DNA of 64,000 nt from UBA3478 sp049596955 (GTDB lineage: Bacteria > Bacteroidota > Bacteroidia > Flavobacteriales > Flavobacteriaceae): NCBI GenBank assembly GCA_049596955.1, contig JBMYMD010000003.1, positions 70,244 to 134,243 of the forward strand, in the 5' to 3' direction. Below the pieces are notes generated by a model. That model had not been told where the DNA came from. It was given only the letters and a program-made list of their open reading frames with translations, and did no database searches. The translations under genes were made by a program, and so were the position numbers. Below are positions 35,003-44,500 of this stretch, piece by piece. Each line of letters opens with the position of its first letter. Positions within the stretch are counted from its first letter, which is position 1.

Positions 35003-37075
35003 TTACGGTTCAAGAGTTGAGGCAGTGTGTAAAACATAAGCCTTTATCTTTTCAACATCTTTCTCGCTAAGTCGATCCTCAAATGAAGGCATTCCCTTCG
35101 GAAGAAAAACACCTTTTAAAACAATATTTTCATACATATCGAAAACTGCTTCTGTAGAATAGGTTAAATCTGGAATCGTTCCACCGCCGTTTCCTAAATT
35201 GTGGCATTGCGAACAATATCTAGAGAACATTTGACCACCGTGTGAAATATCGTCCATTGACATTGAGGTATTCAAGGCAATTCGACTTTTCTTCAATGCC
35301 TCTTCAAATTCAGGGTACTTTGCCTGTCCGTTAATTTTAAAAGTATAAATCGTTCCTGGATTGATTTGTTCGGTGTGTTTATTTCCATTTCCGTAAGCAC
35401 CTCCCCAACCAACAGGTATGGTTATATATTGCTCACCATCAATCATATAAGTCATAGGAGGCGCAATAATTCCAGTATTTAAATTTTTAGACCATAATTG
35501 ATCTCCATTAAAAGCGTCAAATGCAACAAAATTACCCTCAGCATCTCCTTGAAAAATCATGTTGTTGACAGACAAAACACCGGAATTCCATACATTGTCT
35601 TGTTTATGTAACCAAACTTCGACACTTTTTACTGGATCCCAGGCCAGAAGTTTCCCATAACTTTCACCTTTTAAAACCGAATCTAACAATAATTCTTTAC
35701 CGTTGTTCTTCCCAGAAGCACCAGGCACTAATTCAGCACCTGTGTTCCATTGCTTAGGTTCAAATTCAAAAGCTGACTCTTTACCGTAGGGCATTGACAT
35801 TTCTCGTGCAGGTATGTAAACTAACCCTGAATTTGGATTATATGCCATAGCCTGCCAATTATGTCCGCCAAATGGTCCTGGATATATTTCTACATTTTCA
35901 TTAATATGTCGTGCAAAACTTGTTTCTACCGGACGACCTGTTTCTAAATCTACTTTTTCAGCCCAATTGGCATAAACAAACTTTTCAGCAGAAATTAATT
36001 CTCCAGAAAGACGATCTAAGACGTAAAAAAATCCATTTTTGGGTGCTTGCATTATAACCTTTCTGTTTTCTCCATTAATTAGCAAATCAGCTAACATTAG
36101 TGGTTGCACAGCAGTATAATCCCAAGTTTCACCTGGTGTAGTTTGGTAATGCCACTTGAGTTGGCCTGTTTCTACATCCAAGGCAAGAATAGAAGATAAA
36201 TAAAGATTATCTCCACCTCCAGGACTTCTAATTTCCCTATTCCAAGGAGATCCATTACCTGTTCCTACGTAAATTAACTTTGCCTCGGCATCATAAACAA
36301 ATGAATCCCAAGCAGTTCCACCACCTCCATATTTCCACCATTCACCAGTCCAAGTCTTTGCCGCCTCTTCTAATTCGGGATGCTCAAATCCATTTTCAGG
36401 ATTTCCAGGAACAGTATAAAATCTCCAATCCAACTCACCAGTCTCTGCATTATATGCCGAAAAAAAACCTCTAACACCGTATTCTGCTCCACCATTTCCT
36501 ATAAAGACCTTTCCGTCAAAAACTCTTGGAGCACCTGTGATAGTGTAACTACCTTCAAGTCCTACAAGGGTGTTATTTTCCCATATTACCTCGCCATTAG
36601 ATGCATTTAATGCTATAAGCCGACCGTCTAGGGCGCCTAAATATAATTTACCCTTATACATGGCAAGACCTCTATTTACAACATCACAGCAGGCCTTTTC
36701 TCCATGTGACTTAGGAACCTTTGGGTCATAGGTCCATAACAATTCTCCGGTTTTTGCATCTACACTATACACCAAACTCCATGGTCCAGTAAGGTACATA
36801 ACACCATTTACCACAAGTGGAGTAGATTCTATTCCGCGCTTTGTATTTAAATTTAGAGACCAGGCTAATTCGAGATTTTCTACATTTTCTTTATTGATAA
36901 GATTGAGTTCACTGTGTCTATTTTCGCCGTAATTTTTTCCATACGTAAGCCAATCACCTTGATAAGCATTAGCATTTTCTAAAATCTCATCATTTATGTT
37001 TTCAACGCTAAGACTAGAAGATTGTTTACAAGAAACCAATAAACAAAGAGTGAAGACAAAAAGAAAATTTTTCAT
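35003..37075 (-). CDS. PQQ-dependent quinohemoprotein alcohol dehydrogenase, lipid-anchored
   Basis: 690 residues: lipoprotein signal with lipobox Cys16 (LVSC), an eight-bladed PQQ propeller at about 40-590, and a C-terminal cytochrome c domain with Cys621, Cys624, His625 and Met662. In the propeller, the vicinal pair Cys129-Cys130 sits over PQQ, and Glu198, Asn274 and catalytic Asp319 (in GETWDYTA) are the calcium/PQQ residues. It should oxidise an alcohol outside the cytoplasmic membrane and pass electrons through its heme to the respiratory chain. The substrate cannot be read. PQQ synthesis genes are not in the window, so the cofactor may come from elsewhere in the genome or from outside. 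Confidence 0.92.
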   Translation of the reverse strand: MKNFLFVFTLCLLVSCKQSSSLSVENINDEILENANAYQGDWLTYGKNYGENRHSELNLINKENVENLELAWSLNLNTKRGIESTPLVVNGVMYLTGPWSLVYSVDAKTGELLWTYDPKVPKSHGEKACCDVVNRGLAMYKGKLYLGALDGRLIALNASNGEVIWENNTLVGLEGSYTITGAPRVFDGKVFIGNGGAEYGVRGFFSAYNAETGELDWRFYTVPGNPENGFEHPELEEAAKTWTGEWWKYGGGGTAWDSFVYDAEAKLIYVGTGNGSPWNREIRSPGGGDNLYLSSILALDVETGQLKWHYQTTPGETWDYTAVQPLMLADLLINGENRKVIMQAPKNGFFYVLDRLSGELISAEKFVYANWAEKVDLETGRPVETSFARHINENVEIYPGPFGGHNWQAMAYNPNSGLVYIPAREMSMPYGKESAFEFEPKQWNTGAELVPGASGKNNGKELLLDSVLKGESYGKLLAWDPVKSVEVWLHKQDNVWNSGVLSVNNMIFQGDAEGNFVAFDAFNGDQLWSKNLNTGIIAPPMTYMIDGEQYITIPVGWGGAYGNGNKHTEQINPGTIYTFKINGQAKYPEFEEALKKSRIALNTSMSMDDISHGGQMFSRYCSQCHNLGNGGGTIPDLTYSTEAVFDMYENIVLKGVFLPKGMPSFEDRLSEKDVEKIKAYVLHTASTLEP

Positions 37076-37219
37076 AATTGATATAGTTGTTGTATTTAAA
37101 TATACAATATAATAGGGATCGAGTGTGCAAAACTCTCAACGTTTTTGTTAATTACTTTATTGTTTGCCTAAAGCAACTTCCGTTAAACCACCTTATTTTA
37201 GATGACTCAATTTTAATCA

Positions 37220-39070
37220 ATGAGTCAAGTTCAATACACAGAAGAGAATATCCGTTCCTTAGATTGGAAGGAGCACATCAGAGTTAGGCCTGGAATGTAT
37301 ATCGGGAAACTTGGTGATGGCTCATCTGCTGATGACGGTATTTATATACTTCTTAAGGAAATCCTCGACAATAGTATAGATGAATTTGTCATGGGTGCGG
37401 GTAAGCGCATTGAAATTCAAATTGAAGACTCAACAGTTCATATTCGAGACTATGGGCGTGGCATACCTCTAGGCAAGGTAGTCGATGTTGTATCGAAAAT
37501 GAATACGGGAGGAAAGTATGACACTCGAGCCTTTAAAAAATCAGTTGGATTAAATGGAGTAGGAACAAAAGCGGTAAACGCACTCTCTAATTTTTTCAAG
37601 GTTACTTCTGTAAGAGATAAAAAAGGAAAAACGGCTATTTTCAGCGCTGGTGAACTTCAAGAAGAATTTACTGAAGAAACTAAGGAAAGAAACGGTACTA
37701 AAATTGCGTTCACTCCAGATCAAAGTATTTTTAAAAATTTCAGATATAGAGCGGAATATATTGAGCGGATGCTAAGAAATTACGTCTATCTCAACCCTGG
37801 GCTTACCATTGTTTTTAATGGAGAAGAATTCTATTCTGAAAATGGACTCAAAGATCTACTTGAATTTCAAAACTCTCAGGAAGACTTCTTGTATCCTATA
37901 ATACATCTCAAAGGTGATGATATTGAAGTTGCCATTACCCATAGTCGTTCTCAATACAATGAAGAATACCATTCATTTGTCAATGGGCAACACACCACAC
38001 AGGGTGGAACTCATCAATCCGCTTTTAGGGAAGCTGTGGTCAAAACAGTAAGAGAATTTTTTGGAAAAAATTACGACGCATCAGATATAAGAAAATCTAT
38101 CATATCAGCAATCGCAATAAAGGTCATGGAGCCAGTTTTTGAATCTCAAACAAAAACCAAATTAGGATCGACAGAAATGGGGGATGGGTTGCCTACAGTT
38201 AGAACCTATATCAATGACTTTATCGGCACTCAGCTCGATAATTTTCTGCATAAAAATGCCGGAGTTGCAGAACTCATTCAGCAAAAAATTGTTCAAGCTG
38301 AAAAAGAACGCAAAGAATTATCAGGAATTCGAAAATTAGCAAGAGAACGAGCTAAAAAGGCAAGTTTACACAACAAAAAACTAAGAGATTGTAGGGTTCA
38401 CCTTAGTGATATGAAAAAAGACAGAAGACTAGAGACAACACTTTTCATCACAGAAGGGGACTCTGCCTCAGGTTCAATTACCAAGTCTAGGGATGTCAAC
38501 ACACAGGCTGTATTTAGTTTGAGAGGGAAACCCTTAAATTCTTTCGGAATGAGCAAGAAAATTGTTTATGAAAATGAAGAGTTTAACTTGCTTCAGGCAG
38601 CACTTAACATTGAAGAGTCTTTAGAAAATTTAAGATATAACAATATTGTAATAGCAACAGATGCAGATGTGGATGGAATGCACATCAGGCTCTTGCTCAT
38701 TACCTTTTTCTTACAGTTTTTTCCCGAACTCATCAAAGAAAATCATTTGTACATATTACAAACCCCACTTTTTAGGGTGAGAAACAAAAAGGAAACCAGA
38801 TATTGCTACACTGAAGAAGAACGTTTAAAAGCCTTGAGTGAGTTAGGAGCTAATCCAGAAATCACGCGATTCAAAGGATTAGGAGAGATTTCACCAGATG
38901 AATTCAAAAACTTCATTGGAGATGACATACGTCTTGAACCTGTATTAGCAGATAAATCCTTGAGTATTGATCAGTTATTGACTTTTTATATGGGTAAAAA
39001 CACCCCAGATCGCCAGCAATTTGTCATCAATAACTTGAAAGTAGAACTAGATGCCGTCGAAGAATTATGA
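37220..39070 (+). CDS. parE: DNA topoisomerase IV subunit B
   Basis: The ATPase half of a type IIA topoisomerase, 616 residues. The GHKL pocket shows EILDNSIDEF, DYGRGIPLGKVVD and GLNGVGTKAVNAL. The Toprim domain has LFITEGDSASGS and IATDADVDGMHI, and the end has GLGEISPDEF. The 616-residue length is short for GyrB and normal for the flavobacterial ParE. It overlaps parC by 4 bases (ATGA), and the two form one operon. The 144-base gap to the divergent PQQ gene must hold its promoter, but I find no perfect TAnnTTTG. Confidence 0.95.
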   Translation: MSQVQYTEENIRSLDWKEHIRVRPGMYIGKLGDGSSADDGIYILLKEILDNSIDEFVMGAGKRIEIQIEDSTVHIRDYGRGIPLGKVVDVVSKMNTGGKYDTRAFKKSVGLNGVGTKAVNALSNFFKVTSVRDKKGKTAIFSAGELQEEFTEETKERNGTKIAFTPDQSIFKNFRYRAEYIERMLRNYVYLNPGLTIVFNGEEFYSENGLKDLLEFQNSQEDFLYPIIHLKGDDIEVAITHSRSQYNEEYHSFVNGQHTTQGGTHQSAFREAVVKTVREFFGKNYDASDIRKSIISAIAIKVMEPVFESQTKTKLGSTEMGDGLPTVRTYINDFIGTQLDNFLHKNAGVAELIQQKIVQAEKERKELSGIRKLARERAKKASLHNKKLRDCRVHLSDMKKDRRLETTLFITEGDSASGSITKSRDVNTQAVFSLRGKPLNSFGMSKKIVYENEEFNLLQAALNIEESLENLRYNNIVIATDADVDGMHIRLLLITFFLQFFPELIKENHLYILQTPLFRVRNKKETRYCYTEEERLKALSELGANPEITRFKGLGEISPDEFKNFIGDDIRLEPVLADKSLSIDQLLTFYMGKNTPDRQQFVINNLKVELDAVEEL

Positions 39071-41625
39071 TCGAAGAAAACGAAGAATTAATAAACCATC
39101 AAAATAACGAAAAAGATCGTCTTATCACCGTTAGTGGAATGTATCAAGACTGGTTTCTTGATTATGCCTCTTATGTTATATTAGAACGGGCGGTACCTTC
39201 TATTGAAGACGGTTTCAAACCTGTACAACGAAGAATTTTACATGCCCTAAAAGAATTAGATGACGGACGCTACAATAAAGTAGCGAATGTGGTAGGTCAT
39301 ACCATGCAATATCACCCGCATGGTGATGCTAGTATAGCAGACGCTATGGTTCAAATTGGCCAAAAGAGTTTGCTTATTGATACTCAAGGAAATTGGGGAA
39401 ATATTTTAACAGGAGACAGTGCGGCCGCTTCTAGATATATCGAAGCAAGGCTTTCAAAATTTGCACTAGATGTAGTATTTAGTCCAAAAATAACAGACTG
39501 GCAACTCTCTTATGACGGTCGAAAAAAAGAGCCAATTCATCTACCTGTTAAATTTCCATTATTACTCGCTCAAGGAGCTGAAGGTATAGCCGTTGGTTTA
39601 TCGACTAAAATACTACCTCATAATTTTAATGAGCTCATACAGGCAAGTATCAACTACCTAAAAGGCAAGTCCTTTGAACTCTTTCCTGATTTTCCAACTA
39701 GTGGCATCATCGATGTAACAAATTATAACGAAGGTCTTAGAGGAGGGAAAGTGCGAGTTCGAGCGCGAATAGAGGTTTTAGATAAAACTACTTTAGTTAT
39801 CAAAGAAATACCCTACGGAACAAACACGAGCTCTTTAATTGATTCTATTTTAAAGGCCAATGATCGTGGGAAAATTAAAATCAAAAAAATTGAAGACAAT
39901 ACTGCTGCGGATGTTGAAATTTTAGTTCATCTTCCCAATAATATTTCTCCAGATAAAACCATTGATGCCCTTTACGCCTTTACCAATTGTGAAATGTCAA
40001 TTTCACCCTTAGCATGTATCATTGAAGACAACAAGCCCGCTTTTATAAGTGTAAAGACAATACTCGAACGCTCAACAGATCATACGGTTGATTTGCTTAA
40101 GCAAGAATTAAATATTAGAATTAGTGAATTAGAAGAGCAGTGGCATTTTGCATCACTAGAAAAAATATTTATTGAACATCGTATTTATCGAGATATTGAA
40201 GAAGAAGAAACATGGGAAGGAGTAATCTCGGCAATTGATAACGGACTAAAGCCTCATATTAAAAATTTAAAAAGAAAAGTTACCACTGAAGACATTGTTC
40301 GCCTGACTGAAATTAGAATTAAGCGCATCTCAAAATTTGATTTGGATAAAGCTGCTCAGCATATTGAAAATTTAGATGCTGAATTGCAAAAAGTTCGAAA
40401 TGATTTAGCTCATATTATAGACTACAGTATTGATTATTTCACCAAACTCAAAAAGAAGTATGGTAAAGAACGGGTTCGAAAAAGTGAAATAAAGGTTTTT
40501 GATGACATTGAAGCAACCAAGGTGGTCATTCGAAACACTAAACTTTATGTCAATAGGGAAGAAGGATTCATTGGAACGTCTTTGAAAAAGGATGAATACG
40601 TAACGGACTGCAGTGATATTGATGATATCATTGTTTTTACGGCAGATGGAAATATGACTGTCACTAAAGTAGATTCAAAGGTGTTTGTTGGAAAAGAAAT
40701 AATTCATGTCGCTGTTTTCAAAAAGAAAGATTCGAGAACAGTTTATAACATGATTTACAAGGTACACAAAGGGATTACCTACATTAAACGATTCAGTGTT
40801 ACCTCTGTTACAAGAGATAAAAAATACAATTTGTGTGGTGATCAAAAAAACACCTCTGTACTCTATTTCACAGCTAATCCTAATGGAGAGGCTGAAAAAG
40901 TGATGATTCATCTCAGAAAAACAGGTAGCGTCAAAAAATTAAATTGGGAATTAGATTTCGCTGATTTAGCTGTAAAAGGACGAAATGTTCGAGGAAATAT
41001 TGTATCAAAACTACCGGTAAAGAGAGTAGATTTCCGTGAAAAAGGCATATCAACTTTAAAACCAAGAAAAATTTGGTACGACAAAATTGTGGGTAGACTT
41101 AACGTAGATGAAAGAGGAGATCTGTTGGGTTCTTTTACTCCTAAGGATACTATTCTTCTAATCTCAAATGATGGAATTGTAAAAAGAATTACACCAGACT
41201 TAAATCTTAGAATAGATATCGAACAATACGCTTTAGTAGATAAATTTGAAAACAATAAACCGATTTCAATCATTTACTTTGATGGACAAAGAGAGCGTTA
41301 TTTCGTAAAAAGATTCAATTTTGATGTCCTTGATAAAGAAGAACTTCTTGTTACGGAACATTCCAAGACAAAATTAATTCAAGTCGCCTACGAGTGGAGA
41401 CCTGAAATTGAAATAGTATATCAAAAGAAAAGAGGTCAAGACAGAATACCTAATGAATATTTCGATCTCAATGATTTTATTGCTATTAAAAGCCACAAGG
41501 CACTTGGAAATCAACTCACTAAGAATGCCATTTTAGAGATTAAAGTAAAAGCACTTCCTTACGAACAAAAGGAGTCACATCCAACAAACTCTAATTCAGA
41601 AGACCTTAACCTTAAATTATTCTAA
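39067..41625 (+). CDS. parC: DNA topoisomerase IV subunit A
   Basis: The DNA-cutting subunit, 852 residues. The catalytic tyrosine is Tyr124, preceded by Arg123 in AAASRYIEARLS. The quinolone-resistance region HPHGDASIADAM has Ala88 where E. coli ParC has Ser80. The C-terminal beta-pinwheel runs from about residue 500 and contains the repeated VVIRNTKLYV and IVKRITPDL strands. It cuts and reseals both strands to separate daughter chromosomes. It is coupled to parE by a 4-base overlap and ends 4 bases before terC. Confidence 0.95.
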   Translation: MIEENEELINHQNNEKDRLITVSGMYQDWFLDYASYVILERAVPSIEDGFKPVQRRILHALKELDDGRYNKVANVVGHTMQYHPHGDASIADAMVQIGQKSLLIDTQGNWGNILTGDSAAASRYIEARLSKFALDVVFSPKITDWQLSYDGRKKEPIHLPVKFPLLLAQGAEGIAVGLSTKILPHNFNELIQASINYLKGKSFELFPDFPTSGIIDVTNYNEGLRGGKVRVRARIEVLDKTTLVIKEIPYGTNTSSLIDSILKANDRGKIKIKKIEDNTAADVEILVHLPNNISPDKTIDALYAFTNCEMSISPLACIIEDNKPAFISVKTILERSTDHTVDLLKQELNIRISELEEQWHFASLEKIFIEHRIYRDIEEEETWEGVISAIDNGLKPHIKNLKRKVTTEDIVRLTEIRIKRISKFDLDKAAQHIENLDAELQKVRNDLAHIIDYSIDYFTKLKKKYGKERVRKSEIKVFDDIEATKVVIRNTKLYVNREEGFIGTSLKKDEYVTDCSDIDDIIVFTADGNMTVTKVDSKVFVGKEIIHVAVFKKKDSRTVYNMIYKVHKGITYIKRFSVTSVTRDKKYNLCGDQKNTSVLYFTANPNGEAEKVMIHLRKTGSVKKLNWELDFADLAVKGRNVRGNIVSKLPVKRVDFREKGISTLKPRKIWYDKIVGRLNVDERGDLLGSFTPKDTILLISNDGIVKRITPDLNLRIDIEQYALVDKFENNKPISIIYFDGQRERYFVKRFNFDVLDKEELLVTEHSKTKLIQVAYEWRPEIEIVYQKKRGQDRIPNEYFDLNDFIAIKSHKALGNQLTKNAILEIKVKALPYEQKESHPTNSNSEDLNLKLF

Positions 41626-41629
41626 AAAG

Positions 41630-42424
41630 TTAGAGGTCATTGGTGTTGCGTTTCATGCGCATATCCAAAAACTCGACTAAAAGTGAAAAACAAATGGCAA
41701 AGTAGAGATATCCTTTAGGGACACTTCCTATTTCTTGCTCAAAAACAATCAAATGAGAAAGGTGGGCTGCTTCTGTTATTAACATGAATCCAATAAGCAA
41801 AAGAAAAGAAAGCCCTAAAATTTGAATTGAAGGATGTTTTGAAACAAATGCACCTACTGGGTTTGCAAATAACATCATAATCAATACGGATAAAATCACA
41901 GCTATAATCATCAATATTAAAGCATCATTTGGATTTTCTGAAATATTATTGGTCATACCAATAGCCGTTAATATAGAGTCTAACGAAAAAACCACATTAA
42001 TAATAGTAATTTGAACAATGGCACTGGTAAATGTGCTCTTTTTTGTCGAAGCTGCTTCTTTTTCAACAAGTGATGAATGCTCTACTTTTTCACGTATTTC
42101 TTTTGTGCTTTTGTAGAGTAAAAAAATTCCACCGATAAATAAAATCAACGCTTGCCCACTGACTGCACCAGTAATCCAACTCGTTTCTACATGCCAAAAC
42201 GCCTTATTTAAAGAAGTCAGATATCCGATTCCAAATAGGAGAATTATCCGCATCAACATGGCTAAAAGAAGTCCAATATTTGTGGCTGATTTTCTTTGAT
42301 TTATATCAAGTTTATTCGCGGATATTGATATAAAAATGATATTGTCTATTCCTAAAACAATTTCAAGAAAAATAAGTGTAATTAAAGCAACCCAGGCATC
42401 TATAGAAGATAAGATTTCGAACAT
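41630..42424 (-). CDS. TerC family integral membrane protein
   Basis: 264 residues with about seven hydrophobic segments. The first reads ALITLIFLEIVLGIDNIIFI and contains the Glu and Asp-Asn of the family, and a later FSLDSILTAIGMTN block repeats the pattern. TerC proteins sit in the inner membrane and are linked to tellurite resistance or metal (manganese) export; the transported ion is not visible here. It follows the small lipoprotein gene by 9 bases on the same strand. Confidence 0.9.
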   Translation of the reverse strand: MFEILSSIDAWVALITLIFLEIVLGIDNIIFISISANKLDINQRKSATNIGLLLAMLMRIILLFGIGYLTSLNKAFWHVETSWITGAVSGQALILFIGGIFLLYKSTKEIREKVEHSSLVEKEAASTKKSTFTSAIVQITIINVVFSLDSILTAIGMTNNISENPNDALILMIIAVILSVLIMMLFANPVGAFVSKHPSIQILGLSFLLLIGFMLITEAAHLSHLIVFEQEIGSVPKGYLYFAICFSLLVEFLDMRMKRNTNDL

Positions 42425-42433
42425 GATAAAGTA

Positions 42434-42814
42434 TTATTTCAATTTAACAGCAGTTCCAATAAGTCGATTTTCAGCATTTAAAAGACCATATTCAAAGGTA
42501 TAGGAACTATCTGTTGTACTCAAAATCTTAAAATGTAAGGGCTTTTTTTCTGATATTGATTTAGGGTTAAGACTTTTGAGTATATACTCACAGTCGTTAA
42601 TCCATTTTACACTAGCCGAATCTATCTTTCCGTTATAGTCATCTATTTCTAATGCTCCAAAACGTCTAAAAGTAGATTCTTGTAATTCCCCATTCAACTC
42701 CGTTTTAAATATAAATTCACCATTTTTGTATTGAGAACATTCTCGGCTTGGACCACTTACACAACTCAAAAACAGTAGAGTATATATAGAGAAAAGTACA
42801 TGCTTCCATTTCAT
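42434..42814 (-). CDS. Small lipoprotein, often mislabelled DNA topoisomerase IV
   Basis: 126 residues with a lipobox (LFLSC, Cys18), then RECSQYKNGEFIFKTELNGELQ, a Trp-Ile-Asn-Asp-Cys-Glu segment (WINDCEYIL) and a beta-rich tail. I recognise a flavobacterial family that databases call DNA topoisomerase IV only because it lies next to parC. It has no DNA-binding or topoisomerase motif. Beta-strand-rich and lipid-anchored, it could bind a ligand; the function is unknown. It is upstream of terC in one transcript. Confidence 0.75.
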   Translation of the reverse strand: MKWKHVLFSIYTLLFLSCVSGPSRECSQYKNGEFIFKTELNGELQESTFRRFGALEIDDYNGKIDSASVKWINDCEYILKSLNPKSISEKKPLHFKILSTTDSSYTFEYGLLNAENRLIGTAVKLK

Positions 42815-42847
42815 AGCAAAAACCTATTAAATCAGCCATAAAGATAC

Positions 42848-43909
42848 ATGCAAATCAAAGAATTAAAAGGTAGATACATTAATAATGCTCATTTAGAGCC
42901 TGTTTTAAAAAAATATTTTCCTGAGAATTACCAAGTTGTAGGTTTTTCAGAAGAAAAAAGACCTATTTATGCATTAAAAGTTGGGGAGGGAAGCACAAAA
43001 ATTTTAATGTGGTCACAAATGCATGGAGATGAGTCTACCACTACTAAAGCCGTATTGGACTTTGCCAATAGTTTTAAGTTGAATACGAATTGGATGACCC
43101 AATTTGAACTGTTAATTATACCCATCCTAAATCCAGATGGCGCATGCAATTATACCCGAGTGAATGCTAATAAGGTTGATTTGAATAGAGACGCATACAA
43201 GGCCTCTCAATTAGAAATGCAAGTTTTACATCGAAAATATCGAGAGTTCAAACCGAATTTCTGTTTTAATTTGCACGATCAGCGCAATATGTACACTGTT
43301 GGGGATTCAAATGAAAGTGCAAGCCTTTCTTTTTTAAGTCCTTCAGCCGATGTCGATAAGAGCTGGACTACATCCAGAATTAAATCAGCTTTTTTAATTA
43401 CAACATTGATTCAAGGACTTCCGGATGATGTAAAGTCGAATATCGCTCGTTATGACGATGAATTTAACATCAATTGTACAGGAGATTATTTTCAATCATT
43501 GCATACGCCTACTTTATTAATAGAAGCAGGACATTGTAAAAGCGATTATACTCGAGAAAAAACAAGAAAGTTTATCAATAATTCCCTGGAACAAGCTATA
43601 ATAGCATTAGTTAAGATAGATTTCAAAAATCTTGAAAACAACCTTATAATAAAGAAGTATCAAGACCTTCCAGAAAATTCAAAAAAGTTTTACGATGAGA
43701 TATTGATTTTTGAGTCAGAGACTATAGGGGTGCGATATATACTTGAAAAGCAAGGTGGGTTTCTAAATTTTAGACCTGAATTCTTTAACTTAAATAAAGA
43801 ACCATACGTTTCAAATCTTGTATTTGAAGCTTCAACACTAACAGAAGAGCTTGCTAAACAACATTTAAATTTTAGAAGAAATCAAATAAAATATTACGGG
43901 ATTGTTTAA
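42848..43909 (+). CDS. M14-family zinc carboxypeptidase
   Basis: 353 residues of the carboxypeptidase A superfamily. The zinc ligands are His59 and Glu62 in MHGDES, and His143 in NLHDQRN. The substrate-binding block NPDGACNYTRVNANKVDLNRD and a LLIEAGHCK segment with the catalytic Glu complete the site. It has no signal peptide, so it is likely cytoplasmic, unlike most family members. Bacteroidota have a related group for peptidoglycan or peptide trimming. The start is divergent from the lipoprotein gene by 33 bases. Confidence 0.88.
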   Translation: MQIKELKGRYINNAHLEPVLKKYFPENYQVVGFSEEKRPIYALKVGEGSTKILMWSQMHGDESTTTKAVLDFANSFKLNTNWMTQFELLIIPILNPDGACNYTRVNANKVDLNRDAYKASQLEMQVLHRKYREFKPNFCFNLHDQRNMYTVGDSNESASLSFLSPSADVDKSWTTSRIKSAFLITTLIQGLPDDVKSNIARYDDEFNINCTGDYFQSLHTPTLLIEAGHCKSDYTREKTRKFINNSLEQAIIALVKIDFKNLENNLIIKKYQDLPENSKKFYDEILIFESETIGVRYILEKQGGFLNFRPEFFNLNKEPYVSNLVFEASTLTEELAKQHLNFRRNQIKYYGIV

Positions 43910-43957
43910 AATCAAACGAAATAGTTAAATAAATTTCAGCAAATCATTAGATATTGT

Positions 43958-43965
43958 TAATTTTG
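43958..43965 (+). promoter_or_regulatory. -7 promoter element before the Lrp-type regulator gene
   Basis: TAATTTTG matches TAnnTTTG and lies 15 bases before the ATG at 43981. TTTC at 43934-43937, about 20 bases upstream, is a weak -33 half. Confidence 0.45.
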
Positions 43966-43980
43966 TTGAAAATTTAAAAA

Positions 43981-44463
43981 ATGGCAGGAAAAGTTAAATT
44001 AGACGATTTAGATCATCAGATTCTCGATATGCTGATTGATAACACGAGAACTCCCTTCACTGATATTGCAAAAAAACTTCTTATTTCGGCAGGAACCGTA
44101 CACGTTCGTGTAAAGAAAATGGAAGAAGCAAATATCATTAAAGGGTCATCCTTAACTTTAGATTATCAAAAGCTAGGTTACTCTTTCATTGCCTACGTAG
44201 GTATTTTTTTAGAAAAAACTCATCAAACAAAATTCGTCCTTGAGCGACTAAATAGTATTCCTTTTGTTACTGTTGCTCATATAACAACTGGAAAATTTAA
44301 TATTTTCTGTAAAATACGTGCCAAAGACACTACACACGCTAAGAATATCATTTTTAAAATTGATGACATTGAAGGCGTCAGTAGAACAGAGACCATGATA
44401 TCGCTGGAAGAAAGCATTAACGATAAACGTCGATTAATGCACACGATATTCAATGAGTTATAA
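43981..44463 (+). CDS. Lrp/AsnC family transcriptional regulator
   Basis: 160 residues. The N-terminal helix-turn-helix is DHQILDMLIDNTRTPFTDIAKKLLISAGTVHVRV split over residues 9-44, and the C-terminal RAM domain with VAHITTGKFNIFCKI senses amino acids or related effectors. Such proteins form dimers to octamers on palindromic DNA. Its neighbours include proline and alanine dehydrogenase genes, which are classical Lrp-type targets, and a palindrome lies before proline dehydrogenase. A link is plausible but unproven. Confidence 0.93.
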   Translation: MAGKVKLDDLDHQILDMLIDNTRTPFTDIAKKLLISAGTVHVRVKKMEEANIIKGSSLTLDYQKLGYSFIAYVGIFLEKTHQTKFVLERLNSIPFVTVAHITTGKFNIFCKIRAKDTTHAKNIIFKIDDIEGVSRTETMISLEESINDKRRLMHTIFNEL

Positions 44464-44477
44464 TTTAAAGGTTACGT

Positions 44478-44491
44478 TTTTACTAGTAAAA
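44478..44491. repeat. Perfect 14-base palindrome between the convergent lrp and aroB ends
   Basis: TTTTACTAGTAAAA sits in the 37-base gap between two convergent genes. It is flanked by AAGG on the left and CCTT on the right, with a six-base interruption, so a larger hairpin could form. It may be a weak bidirectional terminator; there is no GC-rich stem or T tract. Confidence 0.35.
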
Positions 44492-44500
44492 CCTTAGCGC

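Noticed and set aside
37087..37287. 66-codon frame before and across the parE start
   Set aside because: Overlaps the start of parE out of frame and has no protein-like pattern; the gap more likely holds the promoter.
40675..41273. Open frames on the minus strand opposite parC
   Set aside because: Shadow frames of a well-supported gene; no promoter or family likeness.
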